From: DATMNI01 sp035570275
GTDB lineage: Bacteria > Acidobacteriota > Terriglobia > Bryobacterales > Bryobacteraceae
Reading direction: 5' to 3'
Assembly: GCA_035570275.1 (NCBI GenBank)
Contig: DATMNI010000013.1
Location: 1 to 40,307, forward strand
Length of the DNA stretch: 40,307 nucleotides
Shown: positions 22,669 to 30,787 of the stretch, one piece after another
Layout of the letters: every line of letters starts with the position of its first letter
How positions within the stretch are numbered: the first letter of the stretch is position 1
The notes under the pieces: generated by a model
Seen by the model: the letters and a program-made list of their open reading frames with translations, nothing else
Told to the model about the DNA's origin: nothing
The model's database searches: none
Translations under genes and position numbers: made by a program

Positions 22669-25074
22669 ATGGCTGACTTCATCGCAATTGACGTTGGAAG
22701 CTCGTTCATTAAAGCCGCCATTCTCGACCTGGACGGGCTGGAGCTTCGCCACACCCTGCGCGTGCCCTTCCCCGCCTTCGTGCCCGGACTGCCGCCGCTC
22801 CATCGCGAGGTTGCGCCCGCCGCCATCCTGTCCGCCGTCGAAGATCTGCTGGCTGGCGCCCTCCCGCACGCACCGCGCTGCGACGGTCTGGTGGTCTGCG
22901 GCCAGATGCAGGGCTTCGTGTTGGTGGATGGCCGCGGCGAGCCCGTGTCCAACTACATCTCCTGGCTGGATCAGCGGGTCACCCCCGCTGAATTCGACGA
23001 GTTCGCCACGCACGTCACGCCCCAGCACCGCCGCGAACTCGGCAACGAGTTCCGCCCCGGCATCGCGCTTCCGCTGCTCTACTGGCTGCGCCGCCACGGG
23101 GCGTTGCCGACCGGTGTGCCGACCGGCGAAGCCACGCCGGTTTCCATCGCCGATTTCGTGGTGTCGCGTCTCTCGAACGCGCCCGCGGTCATGAACCCCA
23201 CCCAGGCCTCGGCGTTCGGCGCCCTCCGCATCGCGGACATGTGCTGGCACGAAGAAGTCATCGGCCGCCTGGGCCTGGACTCGCTGCGCTGGCCGGAGGT
23301 GGTACCCACGGGATCGCTGGCCGGCACGTGGCACGGAGTGCCCTGTTATGCATCCGTCGGCGACCAGCAGTGCGCCATCGCCGGGGCGCTGCTGGATGAC
23401 GACGAACTCTCCGTCAACATCGGCACCGGCTCGCAACTTTCCTTGATTCAAGGCACCCCGATCGACGACGGCCCCGCTTCCACTCCCCTCCAACTGCGGC
23501 CCTACTTCGACGGCCGATTCCTCCGCACCATCACCCACATTCCCGGCGGACGCGCCCTGGCCGCGCTGGTCGGCCTCCTCACCGAATTGGGCGGCGCGTC
23601 CGAAGAGGAGTCCTGGCGCCGTATTGAGCCCGCCGTGGCGGCTGTCACGGCCACCGACCTGCGAGCCAACACCGCCTTTTTTCCCGGCCCTTGCGGCCAC
23701 GGCGGCGCCCTGGAAAACCTGCACGAAGGCAACATGACGGCCGGCCACGTCTTCCGCGCCGTCTTCGAATCCATGGCCCGCAACTACGAGATCTGCGGGC
23801 GCCGTCTGGATCCGGAAGGTGTCGCCACGCACGCGGTCTTTTCCGGCGGAGTGGCGCGGCGTCTGCCCATCCTTCGGGAACTCACGGCCGCGGAACTCGG
23901 CATGGGCTACCGGCTCTCACCGCATCCGGAAGATACTCTGTTCGGGTTGATGGTGGTGGCGCTGGCGTTCCGCCACGGCACCAGCGTATGCGAGGCCACG
24001 GAGGACGTGCGCGCCAGCCAACCGACCCAGGCCAGGAGGCCCGAGCTGCGGTTGACCGCGGACAATGCGAGTGGGTACCTGGTGGCCCGCGATGTGCCCC
24101 GCCCGCGGGAGGTTCGCGAACTCGGAGGCGGGGTCTCCAATACCGTGCTGCTGGTGGACTTGGGCGGTCTGCGGCTGGTGCTGAAGCAATCGCTGCACAA
24201 ACTGCGCGTCGAGCAGGACTGGTTTTCCGACCCCGACCGCATCTTCCGCGAATCGGCCGCGCTGATACGCCTGGCGCCGCACCTGCCGTCCGGCAGCTTG
24301 CCCGAAGTCTGCTTCGAAGACCACGTGAACCGTGTCTTCGCCATGACCGCCGCGCCACCCGAGGCCGAAACCTGGAAGACCCTCCTGCTGCGGGGCGAAG
24401 TCAGTACCGCAATCGCCGCCACCATCGGCGGGTTACTTGCCGCCATCTGGCGCGCCAGTTGGCGCCCAAGTTCGGGCAACTCCGAATGGGAAGCCGAATT
24501 CGGCGACCAGACGGTCTTCCGCGAGTTGCGCCTGGACCCCTACTACCGCGCCACCGCGCTGCGCCACCCGGACCTTGCCAGCCGCATCGAGAGCCTCATG
24601 CACGAATCGGCGGCGCGCCGGCTGGCCCTGGTTCACGGCGATTGGAGCCCCAAGAATTTCCTGATCGCCGGCGGCTCCGTCATGGCCATCGATTTCGAAG
24701 TCATCCACTTCGGCGATCCGTCCTTCGATACAGCGTTCCTGGTCAACCACCTTGTCCTGAAGTCGTTTCTGCAACCCGGCAACCGGGCTGCCTATCAGGC
24801 CGCTGCGGTCTGCTTTTTCGACGCGGCGCGCCAGGGTCTGCCTCAACCGGGCCTGCCCCGACCGGGCCTGCCCGAAGCTGATGCACGATACGGGGCCGCC
24901 TGGCTGGAGCCGGCGACCCTCGCCCACCTCGGTGCGCTGATGCTGGCGCGCGTGGATGGCAAATCGCCCGCCGAGTATCTCGACACCGGCCTGCAAGCCC
25001 GCGTCCGCAGCCTGGCGCGCGATCTGATTTTGTGCCCGCCCGCCACCATCGAAGAGGTCTTCGCTCGCATATGA
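22669..25074 (+). CDS. FGGY carbohydrate kinase fused to APH/MTR-kinase-like domain
   Basis: This 801-residue protein joins two kinases. Residues 1-~455 are an FGGY kinase: FIAIDVGSSFIKAAILD (phosphate-1, 5-20), GDQQCAIAGALL (D232), NIGTGSQLSL (252) and FSGGVARRLPILREL with DTLFGLMVVAL. Sedoheptulose/xylulose-type kinases are the nearest in style. Residues ~480-801 are an APH-fold kinase: GGGVSNTVLLVDLGGLRLVLKQSL, VHGDWSPKNFL (H656-D658) and AIDFEVIHFGDPSFD (D675). The KQSLHKLRVEQDW segment recalls 5-methylthioribose kinase. Both active sites look complete, so it may phosphorylate two positions or two substrates of one sugar pathway. GGGGGA lies about 11 bases before the ATG. The stop is the first ATGA of a ladder into the enolase-like gene. 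Confidence 0.88.
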   Translation: MADFIAIDVGSSFIKAAILDLDGLELRHTLRVPFPAFVPGLPPLHREVAPAAILSAVEDLLAGALPHAPRCDGLVVCGQMQGFVLVDGRGEPVSNYISWLDQRVTPAEFDEFATHVTPQHRRELGNEFRPGIALPLLYWLRRHGALPTGVPTGEATPVSIADFVVSRLSNAPAVMNPTQASAFGALRIADMCWHEEVIGRLGLDSLRWPEVVPTGSLAGTWHGVPCYASVGDQQCAIAGALLDDDELSVNIGTGSQLSLIQGTPIDDGPASTPLQLRPYFDGRFLRTITHIPGGRALAALVGLLTELGGASEEESWRRIEPAVAAVTATDLRANTAFFPGPCGHGGALENLHEGNMTAGHVFRAVFESMARNYEICGRRLDPEGVATHAVFSGGVARRLPILRELTAAELGMGYRLSPHPEDTLFGLMVVALAFRHGTSVCEATEDVRASQPTQARRPELRLTADNASGYLVARDVPRPREVRELGGGVSNTVLLVDLGGLRLVLKQSLHKLRVEQDWFSDPDRIFRESAALIRLAPHLPSGSLPEVCFEDHVNRVFAMTAAPPEAETWKTLLLRGEVSTAIAATIGGLLAAIWRASWRPSSGNSEWEAEFGDQTVFRELRLDPYYRATALRHPDLASRIESLMHESAARRLALVHGDWSPKNFLIAGGSVMAIDFEVIHFGDPSFDTAFLVNHLVLKSFLQPGNRAAYQAAAVCFFDAARQGLPQPGLPRPGLPEADARYGAAWLEPATLAHLGALMLARVDGKSPAEYLDTGLQARVRSLARDLILCPPATIEEVFARI
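24835..24879 (+). repeat. In-frame 15-bp minisatellite in the double-kinase gene
   Basis: Three 15-bp units (GGTCTGCCTCAACCG, GGCCTGCCCCGACCG, GGCCTGCCCGAAGCT) encode GLPQP-GLPRP-GLPEA. They lie in the APH domain after the DFE metal motif, probably in an exposed loop, and keep the reading frame. Confidence 0.85.
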
Positions 25075-25084
25075 GACCAGCTGT

Positions 25085-26425
25085 ATGAGTTTAGCCATCG
25101 AAGCCATCCACGCCACCGAAGTGCTGGATTCGCGGGGCAACCCCACCGTCTCCGCCGAGGTACGGCTGGCGGATGGCGCCACCGCCGAGGCCAGCGTGCC
25201 TTCCGGCGCATCCACCGGCAGCCACGAAGCGGTGGAACTTCGCGATGGCGACCCGCGCCGCTACGAGGGCCGCGGCGTACTGCGCGCCGTTGGCAACGTG
25301 AACCAAATCCTGGCGCCGGAACTGTGCGGAATGGATGCGTCCGGGCAAGCTGCCATCGACGCCCGAATGATTGAGCTCGACGGGACGCCCAACAAGTCGC
25401 GCCTGGGCGCCAACGCCATCCTGGCAGTCTCCTGCGCGGTAGCGCGCGCTGCCGCCGGGGCCCGCCGAATGCCGCTGTGGCGCTATCTGGCCGACGGCCG
25501 CCGCGCCGTTCTGCCGGTCCCGCTGATCAACCCGATGGTCAACATCCTCTCCGGCGGCCTCCACGCCGGCAGCCACATCGAGTTCCAGGATTTCCTGATC
25601 GTCCCGCGCGGTTTCACGACGTACGCGGAGGCGTTGGAGGCCATCGTTACCGTTCACCGCGCCGCCCGCCGGGTCATCGAAGGTCGCGGCCTGCTGCTCA
25701 CCGGCGTGGCTGACGAGGGCGGCTGGGGTCCCCGGTTCCAAAGCAACGAAGAGGCGCTCGAAATCCTCAGCGAAGCCATCCAGGTCAGCGGCTACGGCTC
25801 ATTCAATTCGTCCCACGGCGCGGCTACTTCGTCCCACAGCACGGCTACTTCATCCGACAGCGCGGCTACTTCGTCCCACAGCGCGGCTGGCCCCCAGATG
25901 GCCATCGCCATCGACGCCGCCTCCACGCACTTCTGGCGCGACGGCGCCTACGCGCTGGCGAGCGAAGGCCGCGTGCTTTCATCCGACGGCATGATCGCGC
26001 TGCTGGAGCGGTGGGTCGCCAGGTATCCCGTGGTTTCCATTGAAGACGGCCTCGCCGAAGACGATTGGGAGGGATGGCGAACCCTCACCGGTTCCCTTGG
26101 CAACAGCGTCCAACTGATAGGCGATGACCTGTTCGTCACCAACCTCGACCGCCTGAACCGCGGTATCGCCAGCGGCGTAGCGAACTCGGTCCTGGTGAAA
26201 ATGAATCAAGCCGGAACCCTCACCGAAACCTTCGCCGTAATCGATCGCGCCCGCGAGGCTGGCTATGGCGCCGTCATCTCCGCGCGCTCCGGCGAGACCG
26301 AGGACGCCTTCCTGGCCGATCTCGCCGTGGCGTCCGGAGCGGGCCAAATCAAAGTAGGCTCCGTGCGCACGTCCGAGCGCCTGGCTAAGTATAATCGGTT
26401 ATTGAAACTGGAGGCGGAGGTGTAA
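25085..26425 (+). CDS. Enolase paralogue with altered active-site residues
   Basis: The protein has 446 residues and aligns with enolase end to end: DSRGNPTVSAEV, VPSGASTGSHEAVELRDGD, GANAILAVS, GVADEGGW, SIEDGLAEDDW, IGDDLFVTN and VLVKMNQAGTLTET. Kept by comparison with yeast enolase are H160, E211, metal ligands D277/E320/D347, K372 and K423. Changed are the catalytic-pair residue E168 (here D169 in FQDFL), the phosphate-side histidine of SHRSGETED (here SARSGETED, A400), and the GAP/GAPxRSER loop (here GSVRTSER). A 28-residue tandem-repeat insertion occurs at 242-269. It may be a non-glycolytic enolase-superfamily enzyme acting with the adjacent kinase. Whether another, ordinary enolase exists in the genome is not visible here. 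Confidence 0.88.
   Translation: MSLAIEAIHATEVLDSRGNPTVSAEVRLADGATAEASVPSGASTGSHEAVELRDGDPRRYEGRGVLRAVGNVNQILAPELCGMDASGQAAIDARMIELDGTPNKSRLGANAILAVSCAVARAAAGARRMPLWRYLADGRRAVLPVPLINPMVNILSGGLHAGSHIEFQDFLIVPRGFTTYAEALEAIVTVHRAARRVIEGRGLLLTGVADEGGWGPRFQSNEEALEILSEAIQVSGYGSFNSSHGAATSSHSTATSSDSAATSSHSAAGPQMAIAIDAASTHFWRDGAYALASEGRVLSSDGMIALLERWVARYPVVSIEDGLAEDDWEGWRTLTGSLGNSVQLIGDDLFVTNLDRLNRGIASGVANSVLVKMNQAGTLTETFAVIDRAREAGYGAVISARSGETEDAFLADLAVASGAGQIKVGSVRTSERLAKYNRLLKLEAEV
25808..25891 (+). repeat. In-frame 21-bp minisatellite in the enolase-like gene
   Basis: Four 21-bp units encode SSHGAAT, SSHSTAT, SSDSAAT and SSHSAAG. They lie between SEAIQVSGYGSF and the first metal-ligand strand MAIAIDAAS, a surface loop in enolases. 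The units differ by a few bases, and the frame is maintained. Confidence 0.9.
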
Positions 26426-26471
26426 CCATGACCCCCCAGGCTGCCTCACTGTGGTTTCTCCCCTTCGCTCC

Positions 26472-27122
26472 TCATTCCGTCTCGCGAGTATACCTTAGCC
26501 GCCCGTACAGTTCCCCCGGCAGCCTATGTTCTACTTCGGGCGTGATTAAACCGGCGGCATCCATAGCGCGAATGTGAACCCGATCCTTATCTCGATACGC
26601 ACTCAGCTTCATCTGCACCAGATCGGCAACCGGAATCACAAATACCTGCCGCCCCAGTACCGCCTTCCTTTCTGGTTGGATCGACGGATTTGGCGCCGCC
26701 TGGTTCGGTTTTACCCTTTCTCCGCTGAAGATCAGATGAACGGCGTTTTTGGCACTGTCGGATGGACCGTGCAAAAGCATGTCGAGGCCGGCGGCGTGCC
26801 GGAAGCGAAACCCCTGCCGGGCCGCGATCTCTTTCACCTTTTCCAAATCGGAACGCTGAATCATCACGTCCACGTCGCGAGTCAGCGTGGATTGCCCGGG
26901 ATCCGCTTCTTCCACGTGAACCAATACGGCCATGCCGCCAATCAATTCGTGCGGCACGTTCGCGGCCATCAAGGGATCCGTGATTCGGTGTAACACCCCC
27001 ACCAGATCGAACAGGCGCTGCTCGAACATGAGATTCACCACATCCCCTCTCCGCGCAGTATCTCGGATGAACTGCTCGAAACTGAGCGGATCAGTCTCAG
27101 ACCAGCCGCGATCGCCCGGCAT
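26472..27122 (-). CDS. Nucleotidyltransferase-fold protein (AbiEii/MNT-like)
   Basis: The product is ~216 residues, starting at ATG 27122, seven bases after the mreD stop. It has the polymerase-beta-type signature IGGMAVLVHV...TLTRDVDVMI (GG then TRDVD metal aspartates). VVPVADLVQMKLSAYRDKDRVHIRAMDAAGLI follows, typical of AbiEii-like proteins ('DL...K..A...RDK'). Such proteins are nucleotide-transferring toxins or tRNA modifiers. No partner antitoxin is seen. The frame is open upstream to 27188 within mreD. Internal GTG/ATG starts near 27040-27030, after GGAGAGGGG, are alternatives. Confidence 0.7.
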   Translation of the reverse strand: MPGDRGWSETDPLSFEQFIRDTARRGDVVNLMFEQRLFDLVGVLHRITDPLMAANVPHELIGGMAVLVHVEEADPGQSTLTRDVDVMIQRSDLEKVKEIAARQGFRFRHAAGLDMLLHGPSDSAKNAVHLIFSGERVKPNQAAPNPSIQPERKAVLGRQVFVIPVADLVQMKLSAYRDKDRVHIRAMDAAGLITPEVEHRLPGELYGRLRYTRETE

Positions 27123-27129
27123 AAGACTA

Positions 27130-27669
27130 TTATGCGGTCTCCCGCAGCCGATCCAGGAACCGGAACAGCGCCACCGCCACCACCGCATTCAGCGCCGCCA
27201 CTGCCAGTGTCTTCTCCCACTCGAACACCAGTTGCTGCTGCCCCAACAGAGCCCGCGCCATCACCCAATAGAAAAACTGGTGGAACATGTAAAAGAAAAA
27301 CGCCAGCACCAAACGCAACAGGGCGTGATCCACGTCCAGCCGAACCCCTACCGACGCTGCAAAGTAGCCTACCAGGGTCTTCACGATTCCGTACATTCCC
27401 AACGGCGTCTTTTGCGACAGCGAGTCCTGCGCCAGCCCCACCAGCGCCCCGATCGCCAGGCCGCTGATCTGGTTCCGCCGCATCAGCGCGAAGTAGATCA
27501 CCACCAGCAGCGGCATTTCCAGGAATTTCAGAAACGGGAAGAACATCGGGACATACACCTGGAACAGAATCGCCGCCAGCGGCACCAAAACCATTACCCA
27601 GGCACGGAACCGCGAGACCTGACCTTCCCTCTGGCTGTTGAGGAGAATGCGGTCATCCGAGTAGGACAT
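27130..27669 (-). CDS. mreD: Rod shape-determining protein MreD
   Basis: The protein has 179 residues with about five membrane helices (VMVLVPLAAILFQVYVPMFFP, MPLLVVIYFALM, AIGALVGLAQDSLS, ...). The GLAQDSLSQKTPLGMYGIVKTLVGYF segment, with the 'G...D..S..PLG' pattern, is typical of MreD. It helps link MreB filaments to cell-wall synthesis in the inner membrane. The ATG overlaps the mreC stop (TAATG at 27669). In many bacteria PBP2 and rodA follow, but here a nucleotidyltransferase gene follows instead. Confidence 0.9.
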   Translation of the reverse strand: MSYSDDRILLNSQREGQVSRFRAWVMVLVPLAAILFQVYVPMFFPFLKFLEMPLLVVIYFALMRRNQISGLAIGALVGLAQDSLSQKTPLGMYGIVKTLVGYFAASVGVRLDVDHALLRLVLAFFFYMFHQFFYWVMARALLGQQQLVFEWEKTLAVAALNAVVAVALFRFLDRLRETA

Positions 27670-28901
27670 TAGTGGGGCGGGCCTCCGGGCGGTGTGCCCG
27701 CAGGCTGATTGGCGCGCCGGCCCGCCGCGTCGGGTGTCACCGCGGGCGGTGTCGCCGGTGGGTTCCCGGGGGTGTTCGGTGATGGCGGCTTCGGCGACGG
27801 TGGCTTTGGCGACGGTGTCGGGGGCGCGGCGCCCGTCGTGTTGGGCGTCGCGCCCGGCACTGGCAATTTAGTGAAGTCCGGCAGCTTGATGCCCGGCCCA
27901 CCTTCGCCGAACGTATGGTGCTGCGCTTCGGCCGCCGCTTTGTAGATGGCCCGCAGCTTGTCCGCCTCGGTACCCGTCGGGCCCGGCGTCGCCTCCACCG
28001 CCTGGCCGGCGGCCGTGCCGGGACTGCTCGGCGGCGCGGGAGCAATGTACACCGGCTGCGAAACCGGCGGCATATCCGGTATCGCCTGGTGCGCCCCCTG
28101 CACCACAATCAGCACGTCCTCCAGCCCTCGTTGCAGCCCGCTCGGCTCAACCAGAATCTCCTTGAATGGCTGCGCGGGGCCAACCGCTTTCACCACGCCC
28201 ACCGGGAAACCGCGAGGAAAGATGCGGTCGTCACCCGATGTAAAGAGCATTTCGCCCGACTCAATCTTTTCCTCGAAGGCGACGTAGTCCATCCGGCACA
28301 TGGGAGTGCCCTGCCCCTTGAGCGTGCCGTGAACCAGGTTCTTCTGCGAGATGACGCCGGCCGCGAAATCGGCATCCGTAACCAGCAGCACTTCCGACGC
28401 CGTCGGATAAGCCGCGATCACCTTGCCCACGATGCCATCCGGCGTAACCACTCCCATGCCGCGCTGCACGCCGGAAAGCGTTCCGCGGTCCACGTAAACC
28501 ACCTTCGAATTCGATACCGCGCCCACCATGAAAATGGTTGCCGCCACCATCTTCGACGCCGTGCCTTGCTGAAACACCTCCAGCGCCTTGGCGCGGTCCG
28601 CCCGGTTCAGTTCGTTCTTCAGAAAGATGTTGTCCAGCTTGATCCGGTCCAGCTCCGCCTGCAGGCGGCGATTCTCGGCGCTGGTATCGTGCAACAGGAT
28701 GTAGTTGTGGAGAAAACCCGAACCGCCGCCCCGCAGGCCTTCCACCAGCCGCGCCACCGGGGACACCGCGGTCACCGTCCAGACGCGGATCAGCGGCACG
28801 TCCGCATTGTTCTTCACCTGAATGGCCAGCAGCACAAGCTGCGCGAAGATGACGAGCAGCAGAACCGTGATGTTCCGGTACCGGTTGAGTAACGACTCCA
28901 T
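27669..28901 (-). CDS. mreC: Rod shape-determining protein MreC
   Basis: The protein has 410 residues. An N-terminal membrane anchor (YRNITVLLLVIFAQLVLLAI) is followed by a coiled coil (~75-105: ENRRLQAELDRIKLDNIFLKNEL). The paired beta domains of MreC come next (VDRGTLSGVQRGMGVVTPDGIVGKV, VLLVTDADFAAGVI, DRIFPRGFPVGVVK, EPSGLQRGLEDVLIV). The last ~140 residues are a long, Pro/Gly/Thr-rich low-complexity tail with PSPKPPSPKPPSPN repeats, unusual for MreC. ATG at 28901 is chosen over a TTG two codons upstream. It acts in the periplasm as part of the elongasome, encoded between mreB and mreD. Confidence 0.93.
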   Translation of the reverse strand: MESLLNRYRNITVLLLVIFAQLVLLAIQVKNNADVPLIRVWTVTAVSPVARLVEGLRGGGSGFLHNYILLHDTSAENRRLQAELDRIKLDNIFLKNELNRADRAKALEVFQQGTASKMVAATIFMVGAVSNSKVVYVDRGTLSGVQRGMGVVTPDGIVGKVIAAYPTASEVLLVTDADFAAGVISQKNLVHGTLKGQGTPMCRMDYVAFEEKIESGEMLFTSGDDRIFPRGFPVGVVKAVGPAQPFKEILVEPSGLQRGLEDVLIVVQGAHQAIPDMPPVSQPVYIAPAPPSSPGTAAGQAVEATPGPTGTEADKLRAIYKAAAEAQHHTFGEGGPGIKLPDFTKLPVPGATPNTTGAAPPTPSPKPPSPKPPSPNTPGNPPATPPAVTPDAAGRRANQPAGTPPGGPPH

Positions 28902-28914
28902 CGGCAAAAAGCCT

Positions 28915-28991
28915 TCAGCGATCAGCGATCAGCTACCAGCTAAACCGAGACCCGGGGTGGCCTTGGCTGAAAGCTGATGGCTGATCGCTGA
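28915..28991. repeat. Inverted repeat between mreC and mreB
   Basis: TCAGCGATCAG (28915-28925) is repeated at 28922-28932 and inverted at 28981-28991 (CTGATCGCTGA). The longer arms 28922-28941 and 28972-28991 match at 18 of 20 positions. The CAGCGATCAGCTACCAGCT style of degenerate unit resembles that at 5814-5904. It splits mreB from mreC and may lower downstream expression. Confidence 0.7.
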
Positions 28992-29000
28992 CAACTATTC

Positions 29001-30026
29001 TCAGTCTATCGAAATCTTGCGCAACAGCCGGAAATCGCTGAGCATGCGGCCCGTGCCCAGCACCACCGAAGCCAGGGGATCGTCGGCAATCGAAACCGGC
29101 AGCCCCGTCTCTTCCCTGATGCGCTTGTCGAGGTTCTTCAGCATGGCGCCGCCGCCTGTCAGCACGATGCCGCGGTCGCTGATATCGGCGCTGAGCTCCG
29201 GCGGTGTCCGCTCCAGCGCCACCCGGATGGCGTTCACGATGGTGGCCACGCATTCCGAAAGCGCTTCGCGGATTTCCTCGTCGCCAATCGTAATCGTGCG
29301 GGGCACACCTTCGATCAGGTTGCGGCCCTTGATCTCCATGGTCAGCGGCCGGTCCAGCGGAAACGCCGACCCCACTTCAATCTTGATGGCCTCCGCCGTG
29401 CGCTCTCCGATCAGCAGGTTGTACTTGCGCTTGAGGAATTGCATCACGGCGTCGTCCATCTCATTGCCCGCCACCCGCACCGAGCGCGAGTAGACGATGC
29501 CGGAGAGCGAAATTACGGCCACGTCCGTGGTGCCGCCGCCGATATCCACCACCATATTTCCGGATGGCTCGGTGATAGGCAAACCCGCGCCGATGGCCGC
29601 CACCATGGCCTGCTCCACCAGGTGTACCTCGCTGGCCTTCGCGCGATAGGCCGAATCCATCACGGCCCGTTTCTCCACTTGGGTGATCTCGCTCGGCACC
29701 CCGATTACGATGCGGGGGTGCACTAGCATCTTGCGTCCGTGCGCCTTCTGAATGAAGTAATTCAGCATGCGCTCGGTAACTTTGAAATCGGCGATCACGC
29801 CGTCTTTCATCGGCTTGATGGCGACGATGTTGCCGGGCGTGCGCCCCAGCATTTCCTTCGCTTCCTTGCCGACGGCTTCTACCTCACCAGTGTTCTTGTT
29901 GATGGCGACGATGGATGGTTCGTTGACAACGATGCCCTTGCCCTTGGCATAGACAAGCGTATTGGCGGTCCCCAAATCGATGGCGAGGTCCGACGAAAAT
30001 AGGCTGAAAAGAGAGCGTAAATTCAT
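29001..30026 (-). CDS. mreB: Rod shape-determining protein MreB
   Basis: The protein has 341 residues, the usual MreB length. An N-terminal membrane-targeting helix (MNLRSLFSLFSSDLAIDL) leads into actin-fold motifs: DLGTANTLVYAKGKGIVVNEPSIVA (phosphate-1), VDIGGGTTDVAVISLSG (phosphate-2) and GIVLTGGGAMLKNLDKRIREETGLPV (adenosine motif). It forms filaments that organise lateral cell-wall growth, with MreC and MreD. It is the first gene of the leftward mre operon. The window therefore suggests a rod-shaped cell. Confidence 0.97.
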   Translation of the reverse strand: MNLRSLFSLFSSDLAIDLGTANTLVYAKGKGIVVNEPSIVAINKNTGEVEAVGKEAKEMLGRTPGNIVAIKPMKDGVIADFKVTERMLNYFIQKAHGRKMLVHPRIVIGVPSEITQVEKRAVMDSAYRAKASEVHLVEQAMVAAIGAGLPITEPSGNMVVDIGGGTTDVAVISLSGIVYSRSVRVAGNEMDDAVMQFLKRKYNLLIGERTAEAIKIEVGSAFPLDRPLTMEIKGRNLIEGVPRTITIGDEEIREALSECVATIVNAIRVALERTPPELSADISDRGIVLTGGGAMLKNLDKRIREETGLPVSIADDPLASVVLGTGRMLSDFRLLRKISID

Positions 30027-30104
30027 TTAAATAAAGGTGGTTTGCCTCGGAAAGGAAGTCCACATGCATGGTAACACACATATGCCCGGGGGCTCTTTCG
30101 CCGC

Positions 30105-30160
30105 AAAACGGGGACGGCGACCAACTCCCGCCCTTTGGAATTGGTCGTTGTCCCCGAGTT
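30105..30160. repeat. REPIN-like palindrome, copy 1 (diverged)
   Basis: AAAACGGGGACGG starts at 30105 and its inverse GTCCCCG lies at 30149-30156, with inner arms CGACCAAC and GGTCG. The same element in perfect form is at 31442-31496. It lies directly after the first secreted paralogue (minus strand), where a GC-rich terminator occurs after other copies. Confidence 0.7.
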
Positions 30161-30219
30161 GCCCTCTGCGCCCGGGCGCCGTCCTCCGAATTCTGCAATT
30201 GCCGTGGTTCCATAAACCG

Positions 30220-30630
30220 TTAGCGTGGGTTCACGATTACAGCCCGGATCACAGCCACGCGGGTCTCGCCCTTACCCAGGCTCGGCTTATATAGCCCGTA
30301 GGTCTTGCCGTTGCCCACAGCCACTTGCACCAACGCGCAGTCCGTACCTGAGCATTCAAACGTAAGCGTCGGGACGCCTCCGGCCTGCTGAGTGTTGTGC
30401 GGATACGGAATCGTCAGAACCGAGCGATGCGTGTCCTCGTTGATCAGCCTGAACACCTCGGTGCTCATCGAACTGTCCTCATACAGGCGATAGGAGCCCG
30501 CGGTCATCACCGTGCCGGCTGCCCGAAACCCGAAGGGGATTTCCGCCTTAAGTGTCTGCGCCCCAGCCACGCCAGCCGCAACCATTAGAGCCGCAGCCGC
30601 GATCGTCATTTTCTTCGTCAAGTTTTTCAT
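30220..30630 (-). CDS. Secreted 'PFGF...AGSY' family protein, paralogue 1
   Basis: The protein has 136 residues. A signal peptide (MKNLTKKMTIAAAALMVAAGVAGAQ) is followed by LKAEIPFGFRAAGTVMTAGSYRLYED, the start pattern of a widespread acidobacterial secreted beta-rich family. There is a conserved Cys pair (FECSGTDCAL) and a VIRAVIVNPR end. It is the most diverged of three paralogues (see 31524 and 33051), with ~55-60% identity by eye. Function is unknown; small secreted, possibly envelope-associated. It shares with the others a near-identical leader, a sigma-54-like promoter and upstream palindromes, so it probably belongs to one regulon. Confidence 0.85.
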   Translation of the reverse strand: MKNLTKKMTIAAAALMVAAGVAGAQTLKAEIPFGFRAAGTVMTAGSYRLYEDSSMSTEVFRLINEDTHRSVLTIPYPHNTQQAGGVPTLTFECSGTDCALVQVAVGNGKTYGLYKPSLGKGETRVAVIRAVIVNPR

Positions 30631-30685
30631 CGTCTTATCCTCCGTTCGGGTTCGCTGCTGCGTTCCCGACTACGCCTAAAGAGAA

Positions 30686-30701
30686 TGCACTCCTGCCGCC
30701 A
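30686..30701 (-). promoter_or_regulatory. Candidate sigma-54 promoter of paralogue 1
   Basis: TGGCGGCAGGAGTGCA on the minus strand keeps GG and GC ten bases apart, as in the sigma-54 consensus TGGCAC-N5-TTGCA, and ends in TGCA. The predicted start is near 30675, giving a ~45-nt leader to the ATG at 30630. The element is conserved at the same distance before the other two paralogues. Confidence 0.65.
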
Positions 30702-30787
30702 AACGAATCAGCCATCGGCCGCGATCTGTAAGTGTTTGAGAACGCGGCAACCTGGAATTCCGCAGCCGCAAAACGGGCGGCTTTTGT

